A stretch of 64,000 nt of DNA. Origin: JASJBU01 sp963797085. GTDB taxonomy: Bacteria; Pseudomonadota; Gammaproteobacteria; Chromatiales; Chromatiaceae. Shown here piece by piece: positions 11,453 to 20,900 of the stretch (positions are counted from its first letter, which is position 1; each line of letters starts with the position of its first letter). The notes beneath the pieces were generated by a model that did no database searches, was not told where the DNA came from, and saw nothing but the letters and a program-made list of their open reading frames with translations. The translations under genes and the position numbers were made by a program. The stretch spans positions 62,001 to 126,000 of the forward strand of contig CAWCOA010000026.1 in assembly GCA_963797085.1 (NCBI GenBank), written 5' to 3'.

Positions 11453-12385
11453 TCACCGCAGGCCAAGGGTTGTTCTGGCGGCTGCCGCATCATCCAGGAT
11501 CTGCTGACGCAAGGCGTCGAAGGAGTCGAATTTCTGCTCGTCCCGCAGCTTGCGCACGAACTCCACCTCGACATGCGCGCCATACACTGACCGGTCGAAA
11601 TCAAACAGATGGACCTCCAGCAGATAGCGCGGATCGCCCTCCACCGTGGGCCGGTTGCCGATATTCGCCACTCCTGGGAGTGCATCACCGTTCAAGCCAA
11701 TGACCCTGACCGCATAGACCCCGCGCAACGGACTGACGATGCGGTGCAGATTTACATTCATGGTCGGGAAGCCGATGGTACGACCCCGCTTGTCCCCATG
11801 GCCAACCCGGCCACAGATTCTGTAGGGCCGCCCCAGGCACTGCTCAGCGGCCTGCAGCTCACCCTGAGTCAGTAGCTGGCGAATACGGGTACTGCTGACC
11901 CGATCCGCATCCAGCTTAAAGGTGTTCATGTTTTCGACTTCGAAACCATGCTCCGCGCCCATGCGCAGCAGGAGCTGGAAATCCCCGGCCCGTTGTTGAC
12001 CGAAACGAAAATCATCACCCACGGAGAGAAATCGCACCCCCAGGCCCTTGACCAGTAACTCCTGGACAAACTGTTCGGCAGGCATAGCGGCCAGGCGCTG
12101 ATTGAATTCCAGAATCACCACCCGCTGTATGCCCACATCCTGTATGGAGCGCAGCTTTTCCCGCAATCGGGTCAGCCTGGCCGGGGCAGCCTGCGACTGA
12201 AAAAACTCCCGTGGCTGCGGTTCGAACGTGACCACGGTTGCCGGGTGCGAGAACTCCTTGCCCTTCTCCAGCAAGTGCCGCAGCACGGACTGATGGCCGA
12301 GATGTACACCATCGAAATTACCAATGGTCGCCACACAACCCCGGTGTTCTTTTCGTAAATTGTGCAGACCACGGATGACTTGCAT
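11453..12385 (-). CDS. ribF: Bifunctional riboflavin kinase/FMN adenylyltransferase
   Basis: Converts riboflavin to FMN and then FAD. The N-terminal nucleotidyltransferase half carries GNFDGVHLGHQSVL (HxGH motif, residues ~23-36) and the SSTRIRQLL segment (~165). The C-terminal kinase half carries GRTIGFPTMNV, GVYAVRV, GVANIGNRPTV and LLEVHLFDFDRSVYG with the catalytic-region Glu. 310 aa, usual length, frame intact. The start MQVIRGLHNL is family-like. It is the first gene of the ribF-ileS-lspA series, with the REP array directly after its stop. Confidence 0.96.
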   Translation of the reverse strand: MQVIRGLHNLRKEHRGCVATIGNFDGVHLGHQSVLRHLLEKGKEFSHPATVVTFEPQPREFFQSQAAPARLTRLREKLRSIQDVGIQRVVILEFNQRLAAMPAEQFVQELLVKGLGVRFLSVGDDFRFGQQRAGDFQLLLRMGAEHGFEVENMNTFKLDADRVSSTRIRQLLTQGELQAAEQCLGRPYRICGRVGHGDKRGRTIGFPTMNVNLHRIVSPLRGVYAVRVIGLNGDALPGVANIGNRPTVEGDPRYLLEVHLFDFDRSVYGAHVEVEFVRKLRDEQKFDSFDALRQQILDDAAAARTTLGLR

Positions 12386-12634
12386 ATCGATTGCAACCCT
12401 TCTGATAGAGACAGCTCATTATAGGCAAAGCCGGGAATTTGACCATCCTCCAGGTATCGACAGCTGCTTAAAGAATTCATAACCACGGGCCTGCTGCGAA
12501 AATAGTCATTTCCGCCATCGGCAGCATAGGAAGAAACAGACTGAAACGGGTTGTACTGATTTAGAAATACCCAAGAAACAGCTAGCCATTAATCTTTACC
12601 TTGCAATAAAGACAAACAGCAGCCGGAGGTCGCC

Positions 12635-12943
12635 ATGTACTGCAAACTCAGCACAATCCCCATTCCAATGCTTCTGCTGCTGTCCCTGGCAGTGAGTAAC
12701 CTGAGTGCTGAGGCCCCCGACTTAACGGCATCCGGCGTCACTGCGGATCAGCTGCCGGCGGAAGTGGTGCGGGACGACGCTCAGTTCAAAAACATCGACG
12801 ACGATAGCCAGCTGCGTCATCGCGTTATCGAGCAGGACCCGGAAGCAACCAACAAGGCACGGCACGAGCATCAACCTGAAGAAGCGTCTGATGATGAACA
12901 GGTGAATCAACTAATGAATGGTGATGGTGGTGCAGGTCGTTAA
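12635..12943 (+). CDS. Small secreted protein, family A, copy 1
   Basis: 102 aa with a signal peptide (MYCKLSTIPIPMLLLLSLAVSNLSAEA; cleavage probably after LSA). The mature part is acidic and hydrophilic and ends GDGGAGR. I do not recognise the family, but copy 2 (15693-16082) shares the order EAPD...GV(T/S)A(D/E)Q...LPAE, a D.Q.F segment and ELRHRV or QLRHRV, so it is a real conserved protein. GGAGG lies 6-7 bases before the ATG. A second small secreted gene (family B) follows after 37 bases, the same pairing as copy 2. Likely exported to periplasm or surface; function unknown. Confidence 0.7.
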   Translation: MYCKLSTIPIPMLLLLSLAVSNLSAEAPDLTASGVTADQLPAEVVRDDAQFKNIDDDSQLRHRVIEQDPEATNKARHEHQPEEASDDEQVNQLMNGDGGAGR

Positions 12944-12980
12944 TACAACCCGACAACAACCTTACAGAATAAGGATCGAC

Positions 12981-13229
12981 ATGGAACCTTGTGTCCCGCT
13001 ATTGATTACCTTTCTGTTACTCTCCCTGGCGTTTGGAACTGCCTGGGCCCAGGAGGAACAGGTAGCCAGTGAACGTCCAGAAGGGTCGGACCAGCCTTCA
13101 AATATCGAAAGCTGGGGAGAGGAAGAGCCGCCGGCGCCCACCTGGTTCGGTATGGGATTCGAATCCAGAGAGTCCGATTCGATCAAACCCGGGCAGCAGA
13201 ATTCTGATCGAGTGGTGAATAACTGGTAA
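12981..13229 (+). CDS. Small secreted protein, family B, copy 1
   Basis: 82 aa with a clear signal peptide (MEPCVPLLITFLLLSLAFGTAWAQ, cut at AWA). The short acidic mature part carries SDQPSNIESWGEEEPP and WFGMGFESRESDS. Copy 2 (16121-16401) has SQPSNIEGW and FGMGFESRQ in the same order, so these are the conserved cores of an unnamed family. The start at 12981 is chosen because the hydrophobic signal starts there; an in-frame extension to 12918 would precede the signal. It is the second gene of cassette 1 and converges on the sensor kinase gene. Confidence 0.65.
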   Translation: MEPCVPLLITFLLLSLAFGTAWAQEEQVASERPEGSDQPSNIESWGEEEPPAPTWFGMGFESRESDSIKPGQQNSDRVVNNW

Positions 13230-13232
13230 TAG

Positions 13233-13380
13233 TTAGTTTCCGTCCAGAAAGGACGGAAACTAATCTGGCACAGGGATGTACCAGCATTTTCAAAGGCAAT
13301 AAGCCTTTGAAAATGAAGGTATCGGAAAATCGCATTTTTCAATTCCGTTCCAGAAACTCCCCAGGTAGGGGGTTTCTGGA
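13233..13380. other. Cluster of three perfect or near-perfect hairpins between convergent genes
   Basis: Three separate inverted repeats follow the family B stop: 13233-13263 (TTAGTTTCCGTCC / GGACGGAAACTAA, loop AGAAA), 13285-13315 (CATTTTCAAAGGC / GCCTTTGAAAATG, loop AATAA) and 13349-13380 (TCCAGAAAC..CCCC / GGGG.GTTTCTGGA). None is followed by a strong T run. They may end the convergent transcripts or form a structured RNA tail. Confidence 0.75.
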
Positions 13381-13434
13381 CTCTAACTAGTTGAGCTCGG
13401 GATGACCCCAGACGATCAAGCGGGTGTGGATAAT

Positions 13435-14757
13435 TCACGAGTGCTCATCGCAAGTTAAGGTGAGTTGCGCGGTTGTGCCGCCATATTCAGACTCTTTCAA
13501 TTCAACCAGCCAGTCATTGGCGGTGCAGAGCTGTTCGACGATCGCCAGACCCAGACCACTCCCCCCCGAGGAGCGATTACGGGATACCTCGAGCCTTTTG
13601 AAGGGCTGAAAGACCTCTTGACGTAATCCTTCCGGAATACCCGGCCCCCGATCGATCACTTGCACAATCACCTGCTCTGCACAACCCGCGATCTTGATGT
13701 CCACCGGCTTGTCGTCACTGTAGCGGATGGCGTTTTCGAGCAGGTTGTGGATTACCCGCTTGAAGGCACTGACCGAGACCTCACAAATACAGAGCTCTTC
13801 GCTTAGCAGACTGACCCGGGAACCTCTGAGTTGGAAATCCTCGGCGATCTCCTGCAGCAGATCCTCAATATCGACCCGCTCTGGTACCTGGTCACCCAAT
13901 CCTCGGGAGAACTGCAGCGTACTACTGATCAGCTCGTTCATCTCCTGCAGATTCTCCTTGAGACCTGCGATCAACTCCTGATCCGCATCATCATCCAACA
14001 GTTCCAGTTCCAGCTGCATGCGGGCAATCGGGGTGCGCAGATCGTGGGAGATGCCGGCCAGCAGGGTGGTCCGGTTCTCCATCAAAATTTTCAACTGCCG
14101 CTCCATGTGGTTGAAATTGCGCGCCAGTTCCAACAGCTCTGTAGCACCGGTCTCCTCCAGGGGTTCTCCGCTTTTGCCCTGACCGATACGGGTCGTGGCA
14201 TCGGCCAGAAACGACAGCGGCCGGGTGATCCGGCGCACCATAAAGAGTGAAGTCATTACCGCGATCAGGGTGCCCATCAGCACCATCATGATCAGGGTCT
14301 GGGGGATCTGGGTGATCAGCCTGTCCTCGGTAAAACCGACCCGCATGGTACGTCCCCCCATGACGATATCCACCCACCCCCACTCCGGCATCTTGTCATC
14401 CATCAATACTGACAGCATCTGACCCGTGCGATCCAGCAGGGCATCTTCGAGATAGCGTACGTAAATATGGCTCGTGTCATGGGTCGTCAGACCATCCCCG
14501 GCGGTGCCGATAAACAGATTGTGTCTGGCCATCATCTCCCGTTCGAAATCGGGCCGGGTTCCCGGCGGCAGCTCGACCCAGATCTGGGTTCCCAGGACAA
14601 TCAGCGCAGAGAGATCATCTGCGGCGCGCTTGGTCAGCGGCATCGCCACAAAGTAGTACACAACACTCAGGGAGAAGAAGGAAAAGACCAGAAAAGCAAA
14701 GGCAAATGCCAGGGCGGTACGCCCAAACAGGGTCTTAGGCTTGAGGGGAAGCTTCAC
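13435..14757 (-). CDS. EnvZ-like sensor histidine kinase
   Basis: Inner-membrane histidine kinase of 440 aa. TM1 spans ~15-38, a periplasmic loop runs to ~150, and TM2 is at ~152-174. HAMP starts with VRRITRPLSFLADATTRIG, the dimerisation/H box is LLAGISHDLRTPIARM (phospho-acceptor His238), and the ATPase carries N box LLENAIRY, DRGPGIPEG and GGSGLGLAIVEQL. The architecture and H-box sequence are those of EnvZ. The start is GTG at 14757, with GGAG seven bases upstream inside a hairpin. It is cotranscribed behind the response regulator (32-base gap) and flanked on both sides by the small-secreted-protein cassettes, which suggests these are its regulon or its signal. Confidence 0.92.
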   Translation of the reverse strand: MKLPLKPKTLFGRTALAFAFAFLVFSFFSLSVVYYFVAMPLTKRAADDLSALIVLGTQIWVELPPGTRPDFEREMMARHNLFIGTAGDGLTTHDTSHIYVRYLEDALLDRTGQMLSVLMDDKMPEWGWVDIVMGGRTMRVGFTEDRLITQIPQTLIMMVLMGTLIAVMTSLFMVRRITRPLSFLADATTRIGQGKSGEPLEETGATELLELARNFNHMERQLKILMENRTTLLAGISHDLRTPIARMQLELELLDDDADQELIAGLKENLQEMNELISSTLQFSRGLGDQVPERVDIEDLLQEIAEDFQLRGSRVSLLSEELCICEVSVSAFKRVIHNLLENAIRYSDDKPVDIKIAGCAEQVIVQVIDRGPGIPEGLRQEVFQPFKRLEVSRNRSSGGSGLGLAIVEQLCTANDWLVELKESEYGGTTAQLTLTCDEHS

Positions 14758-14760
14758 TAT

Positions 14761-14789
14761 TACTCCATCAATATGACCTTGATGGAGTA
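14761..14789 (-). promoter_or_regulatory. Hairpin occluding the kinase ribosome-binding site
   Basis: A perfect 11-bp stem (on the minus strand TACTCCATCAA ... TTGATGGAGTA, 7-base loop) fills almost the whole gap between the regulator stop and the kinase GTG. The kinase Shine-Dalgarno GGAG lies in the 3' arm, paired with CTCC in the 5' arm, which follows directly after the regulator stop codon. Ribosomes finishing the regulator could open it, so it looks like a translational coupling device. There is no T run, so it is not a classical terminator. Confidence 0.6.
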
Positions 14790-15518
14790 CTAGTCGTCAC
14801 GGTCGCCGCGGGGGGTGAAGATATAACCCTTACCCCAAACCGTGCGAATAAACTGCGGCTGTTCCGGATTGGTTTCCAGTTTCTTGCGCAAACGTGTCAC
14901 GCGCACATCCACACTCCGGTCATAGGGCGATCGCTCATAGCCCTTGATCAATTCGATCAGGTGATCCCGGCTCAACACCCGGTTCGGGTTCTTGACGAAG
15001 GCCTCCAGCAGCGAGAACTCACCGGAAGTCAGATTGACCGGCTCGCCATCCTGGGTGATCGAGTTGGTTGTCAGGTTCAGCAGGTAGCCGCCGAATTTAT
15101 AGGTCTCGACGGTTGGATCGTCGAACGCCTGGTGTTCACTGACCTCATTGGTGCGGCGCAGGATCGCCTTGATCCTGGCGGACAGCTCACGGGGATTGAA
15201 GGGTTTCGCCAGATAATCATCAGCGCCGACTTCCAGGCCGATGATCCGGTCGATGTCCTCACCCCGCGCCGACAACATGAGGATCGGCACCGCACTGGAG
15301 GTACGCAAGCGCCGGGCAATCGAAAGGCCATCCTCACCGGGCATCATCAAGTCGAGGACAAACAGATCGACCTCATGCGTGGTCAGGTATTTGTCCATCT
15401 CCTGGCCATTCAGAACCCCATCGACATGGAAGCCCTCCTTGCTCAGATATTTGATCACCAGATCAAGCAGTTTTACGTCATCATCGACGACCAGTATCTT
15501 TTTTTTCTCGAGATCCAT
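14790..15518 (-). CDS. OmpR-family response regulator
   Basis: 242-aa DNA-binding response regulator. The receiver domain has the acidic pocket VVDDD (12-14), phospho-acceptor Asp56 in FVLDLMMPGEDG, and the conserved Lys in ADDYLAKPFNPREL. The C-terminal winged helix (LTSGEFSLLEAFVKNPNRVLSRDHLIEL, then DRSVDVRVTRLRKKLE and FIRTVWGKGYIF) is OmpR/PhoB type. The start at MDLEKKKILVV (15518) is preferred over a 25-residue upstream extension that is not receiver-like. It is divergent from small secreted gene A2 (174-base gap carrying GTAACAG repeats) and upstream of the kinase. Confidence 0.94.
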   Translation of the reverse strand: MDLEKKKILVVDDDVKLLDLVIKYLSKEGFHVDGVLNGQEMDKYLTTHEVDLFVLDLMMPGEDGLSIARRLRTSSAVPILMLSARGEDIDRIIGLEVGADDYLAKPFNPRELSARIKAILRRTNEVSEHQAFDDPTVETYKFGGYLLNLTTNSITQDGEPVNLTSGEFSLLEAFVKNPNRVLSRDHLIELIKGYERSPYDRSVDVRVTRLRKKLETNPEQPQFIRTVWGKGYIFTPRGDRDD

Positions 15519-15596
15519 AATATGTTCGATCCTAGCGGGAATGGGCACTATAACCCTGTTTTTATTAAGGTATTTTCTCCGGCAGAGAAACATACT

Positions 15597-15660
15597 GTAA
15601 CAGTTTATCCGCTTTCAGAAATACTGAAGTAACAGGTTCAATCTAATCTTATCGTTACAG
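15597..15660. promoter_or_regulatory. Repeated GTAACAG motifs in the divergent regulator/secreted-protein promoter region
   Basis: GTAACAG occurs at 15597-15603 and 15629-15635 (32 bases apart, three helical turns), with GTTACAG at 15654-15660. They lie between the response regulator start and small secreted gene A2. OmpR-type regulators bind direct repeats, so these are candidate sites for the neighbouring regulator. Confidence 0.35.
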
Positions 15661-15692
15661 ACCACATAGATTAACTCATTATGGAGATGATG

Positions 15693-16082
15693 ATGAAACA
15701 TTCCCCCAAAGCAGTGACCTTCCCTATCGTTTTAGCGCTGGCACTTGCCGGTGGCAATGTATTTGCAGAAGCGCCTGATGCCAAGGGTGTATCAGCTGAG
15801 CAGATCAAAGCCGGACTGCCTGCAGAAATCGCCCAGGACGGCCAGAAATTCGCTAATGAAGCAAAGGAAACTGAGCTGCGCCATCGGGTCAATGAAGACA
15901 ACGCCCAGGGTGAAGCCGTGAGAGAGCGCAAGGAACTCAAAGAACAGCAGGACAAACAGGCGCAGCACAAACACCAAAAGAAAATCGGTGAGCCACAGCA
16001 GATGGAGAAAAGCGGCTCCTTCGGCGCATTCAGCGGAAAAGGCCCAGGTGGCGGCAACGGCGGTGGTGGCGGTCGTCGTTAA
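15693..16082 (+). CDS. Small secreted protein, family A, copy 2
   Basis: About 129 aa. The signal peptide MKHSPKAVTFPIVLALALAGGNVFA is followed by EAPDAKGVSAEQIKAGLPAEIAQ. The ELRHRVNED core is shared with copy 1 (12635-12943). A highly charged, probably helical Lys/Gln/Glu stretch follows (VRERKELKEQQDKQAQHKHQKK) and the tail is Gly-rich, ending GGGGGRR. Several ATGs are crowded at the start; the one at 15693 is preferred because GGAG lies six bases before it. It is paired with a family B gene 38 bases downstream, as in copy 1. Function unknown; probably periplasmic or surface-exposed. Confidence 0.7.
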   Translation: MKHSPKAVTFPIVLALALAGGNVFAEAPDAKGVSAEQIKAGLPAEIAQDGQKFANEAKETELRHRVNEDNAQGEAVRERKELKEQQDKQAQHKHQKKIGEPQQMEKSGSFGAFSGKGPGGGNGGGGGRR

Positions 16083-16120
16083 GTATTATATACTGAATTA
16101 ACTTTAGAAACGGATCGAAC

Positions 16121-16401
16121 ATGCGTTCAGAACTACTACTGTTGACACTCTTACTGTTCCTGGCCCTGGCTGCGGGCAGTGCCTGGGCCGATGAGGCGCC
16201 CGTCGACTCCTCCGAAGAGACTTCCCAACCCTCCAATATCGAGGGTTGGGATGTAGACCCGAAGGTAGAAGAGGATAAAGACTGGATTCTTCGGTATGGG
16301 CTTCGAATCCCGCCAAGCGATCAGCGGGCGAGAACGCTGCCGGCGCCGCGGCTTCTGTCCTGAGCGGGACCAAAAAAGGGGGCGCTAGGCGCGGTAAGTA
16401 A
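16121..16401 (+). pseudogene. Small secreted protein, family B, copy 2 (frame-broken)
   Basis: The signal peptide (MRSELLLLTLLLFLALAAGSAWA) and acidic start DEAPVDSSEETSQPSNIEGWD match copy 1. At ~16285 the open frame loses the conserved core, but FFGMGFESRQAISG continues in the next frame and GENAAGAAASVLSGTKKGGARRGK, stop at 16399-16401, in the third. Two indels therefore separate it from an intact ~93-aa protein. Whether they are real mutations or assembly errors cannot be told here. The C-terminal Gly/Arg tail resembles those of A1, A2 and the protein at 24005. Confidence 0.6.
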
Positions 16402-16454
16402 TTGATAACCTGCGGCAGAGTGGTCCACCAGCCGTATCGTGGCGCAGTCGCTCT

Positions 16455-16472
16455 GCCGAGGGGTTCCTCGGC
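16455..16472. terminator. Short GC hairpin downstream of cassette 2
   Basis: GCCGAGG / CCTCGGC with a 4-base GGTT loop, in the 200-base gap between the convergent family B gene and the TraB-like gene. There is no T run, so the terminator role is uncertain. Confidence 0.35.
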
Positions 16473-16612
16473 TAGGCAAGCCCCCAGTCCCTCTCCTGCA
16501 AGATATCGCTTGCTCGATAGCCTCGACTCTCCATCTCCTCTACTCAGATAAGATCTCTCAATTGTAATCTCTTAATCAGCTAGTGATCCTCTCCTTGTAT
16601 CCTGGTTAGCAC

Positions 16613-17726
16613 CTAGTTTATCTCCTCTGACCCAGACCGACAGTTCAATTCAATACCGCTGTTTGACTCAACGGTGAAGATCCTACATTTCTTCAATCCG
16701 GGTTGCTCTGTGGCGTTAAGATGAATGGGATTACCCGCCTTGACTTCATGACATTGAATCTGCAACAGGTTCGCCAGCGATGTCAGGTGCTCCTCACCGA
16801 CAAAGAAGATGCTGGAACGATCCTGGAGGGCGAGCTTGCGGGAGAAAAACACATCCCGTTTCTTCATGCCACGGAGAACATCCAAATACCCATACAGATA
16901 GGTGAGCAGCGCCCCTCTTACTTTTGGCACGAGATCCGGATATGCATTGACTAAGCGGGACCTGATAAACTGGTGATCATAGACCAGGATATTCGCGATA
17001 TCATCATAGGCCTTGTTCATCTCATTGACCACGAAGGCCATGGCCTTTTGGATACGTGGCTCATCCACTTCCTGTTGCTTCGCGATCTTGGCAAGTTGTT
17101 TCTTGCCGACACTCATTTTCTTTTTTCCCTGTTTCTGCAGCTTGATGCCTTCTGCCGTGCCTTCCATACCCACCAGTTCGTATTTGTCCTTCAATTCAGT
17201 GTCATAGAGATAGGAGTAGAGCGCCCCTCCCATGGTAATCAACTCCGCATCCCGCATCAGCGCATATTATCCAAGTCTCTCCTCCAATGCGCTTTCCACA
17301 GCGCCGTGCTGACCTCTATCGCGCTTTGCGCATGTCCCGCCACATCATCATCCTGAGATTCGACAGCTACAAAGATGGGCTGCCGGGCAGTCCATAGGCT
17401 GGCCCGCAGGAATCCCAGGTCCTGCTTGGCATGCGTCATTGTCTTCTCATTCTTTGTGACGAATTTCTGCGAACGCACCAGCCATTCATCATTGCTCAAC
17501 TCATCATCAGGATTTTTTGCCCAATGGCTGAATCGTTTCAAGACTGCTCCTATCGCCATGCATGATGTCCTACCAGGGTCACACTGCGATCGTCGGGAAA
17601 ATGCACGATTCTGGCGCGCTCCTTAATGACCGGATGCTCCAGCTCCACTGGCGAGCAGAGATCGGCGGCCTGCAGAGGCTGGCCGGCAAGAATCCCAAGG
17701 GTAATAAATAGATTGATTAACTTCAT
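16613..17726 (-). pseudogene. Putative secreted TraB/TIKI-like protein, broken into three frames
   Basis: Three consecutive open frames overlap by a few bases and read best as one ~370-aa protein with two indels. The first has a signal peptide (MKLINLFITLGILAGQPLQAADL) and VHFPDDRSVTLVGHH; HGDRSSLETIQPLGKK follows in a shifted frame. The second carries DDELSNDEWLVRSQKFVTKNEKTM; the third runs MRDAELITMGGALYSYLYDTELKD to SSIFFVGEEHLTSLANLLQ. Two VGxxH motifs, one near each end (VGHHH, VGEEH), are what the TraB/PrgY/TIKI family shows. If so, it is a secreted or membrane-associated hydrolase-like protein. The family call is tentative. The alternative is a three-gene overlapping operon of unknown proteins. 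Confidence 0.5.
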
Positions 17727-17832
17727 AAATCGATCACTCATGCTAATTGTACTTGTCATTCAAATGTTGCCGGGCATTTTTCTAGCACCCGGTGCGAATC
17801 AGCGCAACAGGCTTGACTCGCAATTCCGTCAC

Positions 17833-17868
17833 AAAAAAACGGCGGGTGTCCTTTCGAACAACCCGCCG
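17833..17868 (-). terminator. Rho-independent terminator of the surface-protein gene
   Basis: On the minus strand the stem CGGCGGGT / ACCCGCCG (12-base loop) is followed by seven T. It sits 80 bases after the end of the long surface-protein locus. Confidence 0.9.
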
Positions 17869-17948
17869 CTCAGTTTATGCGCCCGAAGGCGCGTTTGTTG
17901 TTATTGTCGAGCTTCTTATTGAGTGGCATCGCCTTGGCCGACCACTGT

Positions 17949-20900
17949 CTACAGATCATAGGCATCTGAGAGGAGGTAGTCATCCAGCCACCAGACCCGA
18001 CGGAACTGAGCGTTACCGTCGATCTCTTCCAGCTCGGTGGTGAGGTTGATCTGACCCCAAACAGCGTACATGAAGTCACCTGCAGCATTGGCAGTAGACA
18101 CTGGCCTCTTCAGACAACGCGGTCCGTGAACCCTCGAGGGTATCGAACTCGTTGCAGAAGCCGGAGCCCACGACGAACTCGGTGTCAACCAAGGTCACCA
18201 TGCGGATCACTTGGATAGCAGAGGGTGTCAGCATCGTCAACGGTAACATCACCGTCGATGATCTCGTCATACCAGATCTGGAAGTGATCACCGAAGTGGA
18301 AGCCACGACCATAGTTGAGGTTGAGAGGCTCGCCCTCGCCCATTGCCACGGTGGTGTTGTCGCCAGTCTCATACACGATATGGAAGCGATCAGGTCTGAC
18401 GATCATCGGTCTCAGCGAAACGTCGTCACCAGCATCTGTCACATAAGTGAAGATTGAACCGTACTCAGCCAGACTCGTCAGAGATGCGTCTGGCCATCTC
18501 GGTGCATATTCGGCGCATAACGCGGATCCAGGATGGTGAAGCGCCATGGACTTCAGCTGTGACATGTTGCGGGACTGCTCGGGATCACCTGCGCCGTAGT
18601 CGGTGCAGTTGTGACGCTTCTTCAGAAGAGGTCAGGTCTGCGCCAGTACGCATGGTTTCACAGGTAGTGGTACCTAGACCGGAGTAGGTCACGCCATCAC
18701 TAGCAACGAAGCCTGCAGGTGTGGTGGTCCAGTCTACGCCACCGGTGAAGGAACGACGCAGATACAGCTCGTAGCGATCGTTACCCACGGTGTTGAGCTT
18801 CCAGTTCGGAGACTTGGCATACAGCATCATGACGAAGTCGCCATCCAGGAAGCCGCGATGGGCCTTGGAGACGTCAAGCGGCATGTACCAAGCCTGGTCG
18901 TCCTGATTGCTGCCCAGCAGCTGACTGACTCGGCTCTACGTCACAGGCACCTGGGTGATGGTACTGGTGTCGTTGGCGCCGGGGCACTCATACCAGGTCA
19001 GCAGTTTCGGGAACAGCTGCTGGTCTTCCGGATCCATGGTGGCGCTACACAGTTGACCGAAGGTCTGCATCATCCACGCACACCATATCGTCCGTAGTTC
19101 CGGGGCAGTCTGCAGTCACTCAGATCACCACTGGCTTCACACTCAAAAGGTGTCAGGCCGGAGAGGTTGATGCTGGACAGCATGCACAGTCCATAGGGAT
19201 AGTAAGGATTGGTGCCATCAGCAAAGTACAGATCAGCAGTGCCGATACCAGCCGGGTCTTCACAGGTCAGGTTACGCGGTGAGTAAGGGTTCAGCGAATC
19301 GCTTTGATCCCAAGACCACACGACGTGCCTGGATGTCTGCAGGACCACCCTGGTTCATGATGCCTTCCTTGAACAGCGGCATGGCCAGCAGACCGCTATT
19401 GACTGGCTTCAGCCTTGGCGATGGACTGTGACATCAGCGCGGTACGGCGGGCGATCTGGGTGTTGAAGATCAGGAAGTTGTAGTCGGCACCAGGTGCATC
19501 GCCAACGAAATCCCACATATCAACGGTATCCATTGGCGGATACATGGTACCGGTGATCCAGTTGACCTCAGGCCGGTTGATCTGTGCGCCCTGGTGACAC
19601 AACATTGTCCAGCAGACCGATCTCTTCTTCACTGTCGCTGGAGCTGGCATCGCCCATGGCAAAGCTCAGGTAGAAGGTGTCTTTACCCACGTCAGCCTTG
19701 ACACAGTTGTCTGTCAGGTCCGCATCAGGATCATCAGAACAGAAGGTAGCGGTGCTTTCCAGGTTACCATCCCACACTTCGTCATTCAGGAAACCGAAAC
19801 GGCCCAGGCCCTTGTCTTCTTCAGATACCATAACAATCCAGGCGTCATCGGCTATGCCATCGTCATCAGTATCACGCGGACTGACATTCAGGCGAGGACG
19901 ACTGGCTGCGGTGTTGGCCACATTCGGAGCAGACCATCTTCAGTTCACGCAGATAGCTGTCAGGTGCCCTGGGGACCCAGAGGAATATCCACGGTATCGG
20001 CGCAGTAGTCTTTAAGACCATAGGTCGCTGCAACATCGTAGTTACAGTAGGTGACTTCAGTATCACGATCTACCGGGATCTGGCACTTGTCGTTGTTGGT
20101 CAGACGTACCGGTACCGCGAAGGGTACATAACCCAGAGGCTTGGTCTCGAGGTCAGCACACTCCTGCATCGGAGTTGGAGTGCCGGCACAATCAACGGTG
20201 TCGAATTCATCCCAAGGAATGTAGCTGTACCAGATATCGGTCTTGCTGTTGGTGGTAGCGCCAGCCCAACCGGTTCCGGGACCTTCACCTTCACCAGGAC
20301 GCAGGCCGACAGGATCTTCCTGCCAGGTAATGGCGCAACCGCCGCCTACCGCACATTGGGTCTCGATACGGGTCAGGTCGCGGCGACCGGAGGTCAGACG
20401 CTCGGACTTGAACCAGACCACTTCAGTGGTGCCGAGGTTGTCTGGATCTTCACGCAGCACACCACGTGCGGTCCACAGACAGTTGAAAGGCATTTCACCG
20501 ACCTGCGGGAAACCTTCATCTGCATAGTCGATGTAGTTCTGTGACCTTCGACACCGAACAGGTCGGTCAGATACAGATCCTCTGTGTTGTCTATGCCCAG
20601 ATATTCGGCAATGGCATCCACGTCACGGGTAGAGGCAGGTGAACCGGTTGACAGAAACGGCTCTGCCATGCGACCAGGATCTTGTTGCCTGCCACGGCAT
20701 GGTAGACGTTGTTGTTGTCGCCAGGATAGACAGTCGATGGTAGCGATATCATCTTCAACCGGGCCTACGCAGTATTCAGGGGCGTCTTCAACTTCAACCA
20801 CTTCACTGCTCACACCGTCAACTACGGCAGCGACAGTACAAGGGGCCTGGTCCACGGGTACATTGCGGTCCCGCTCGAACTCACCATCACGGTCGGCACG

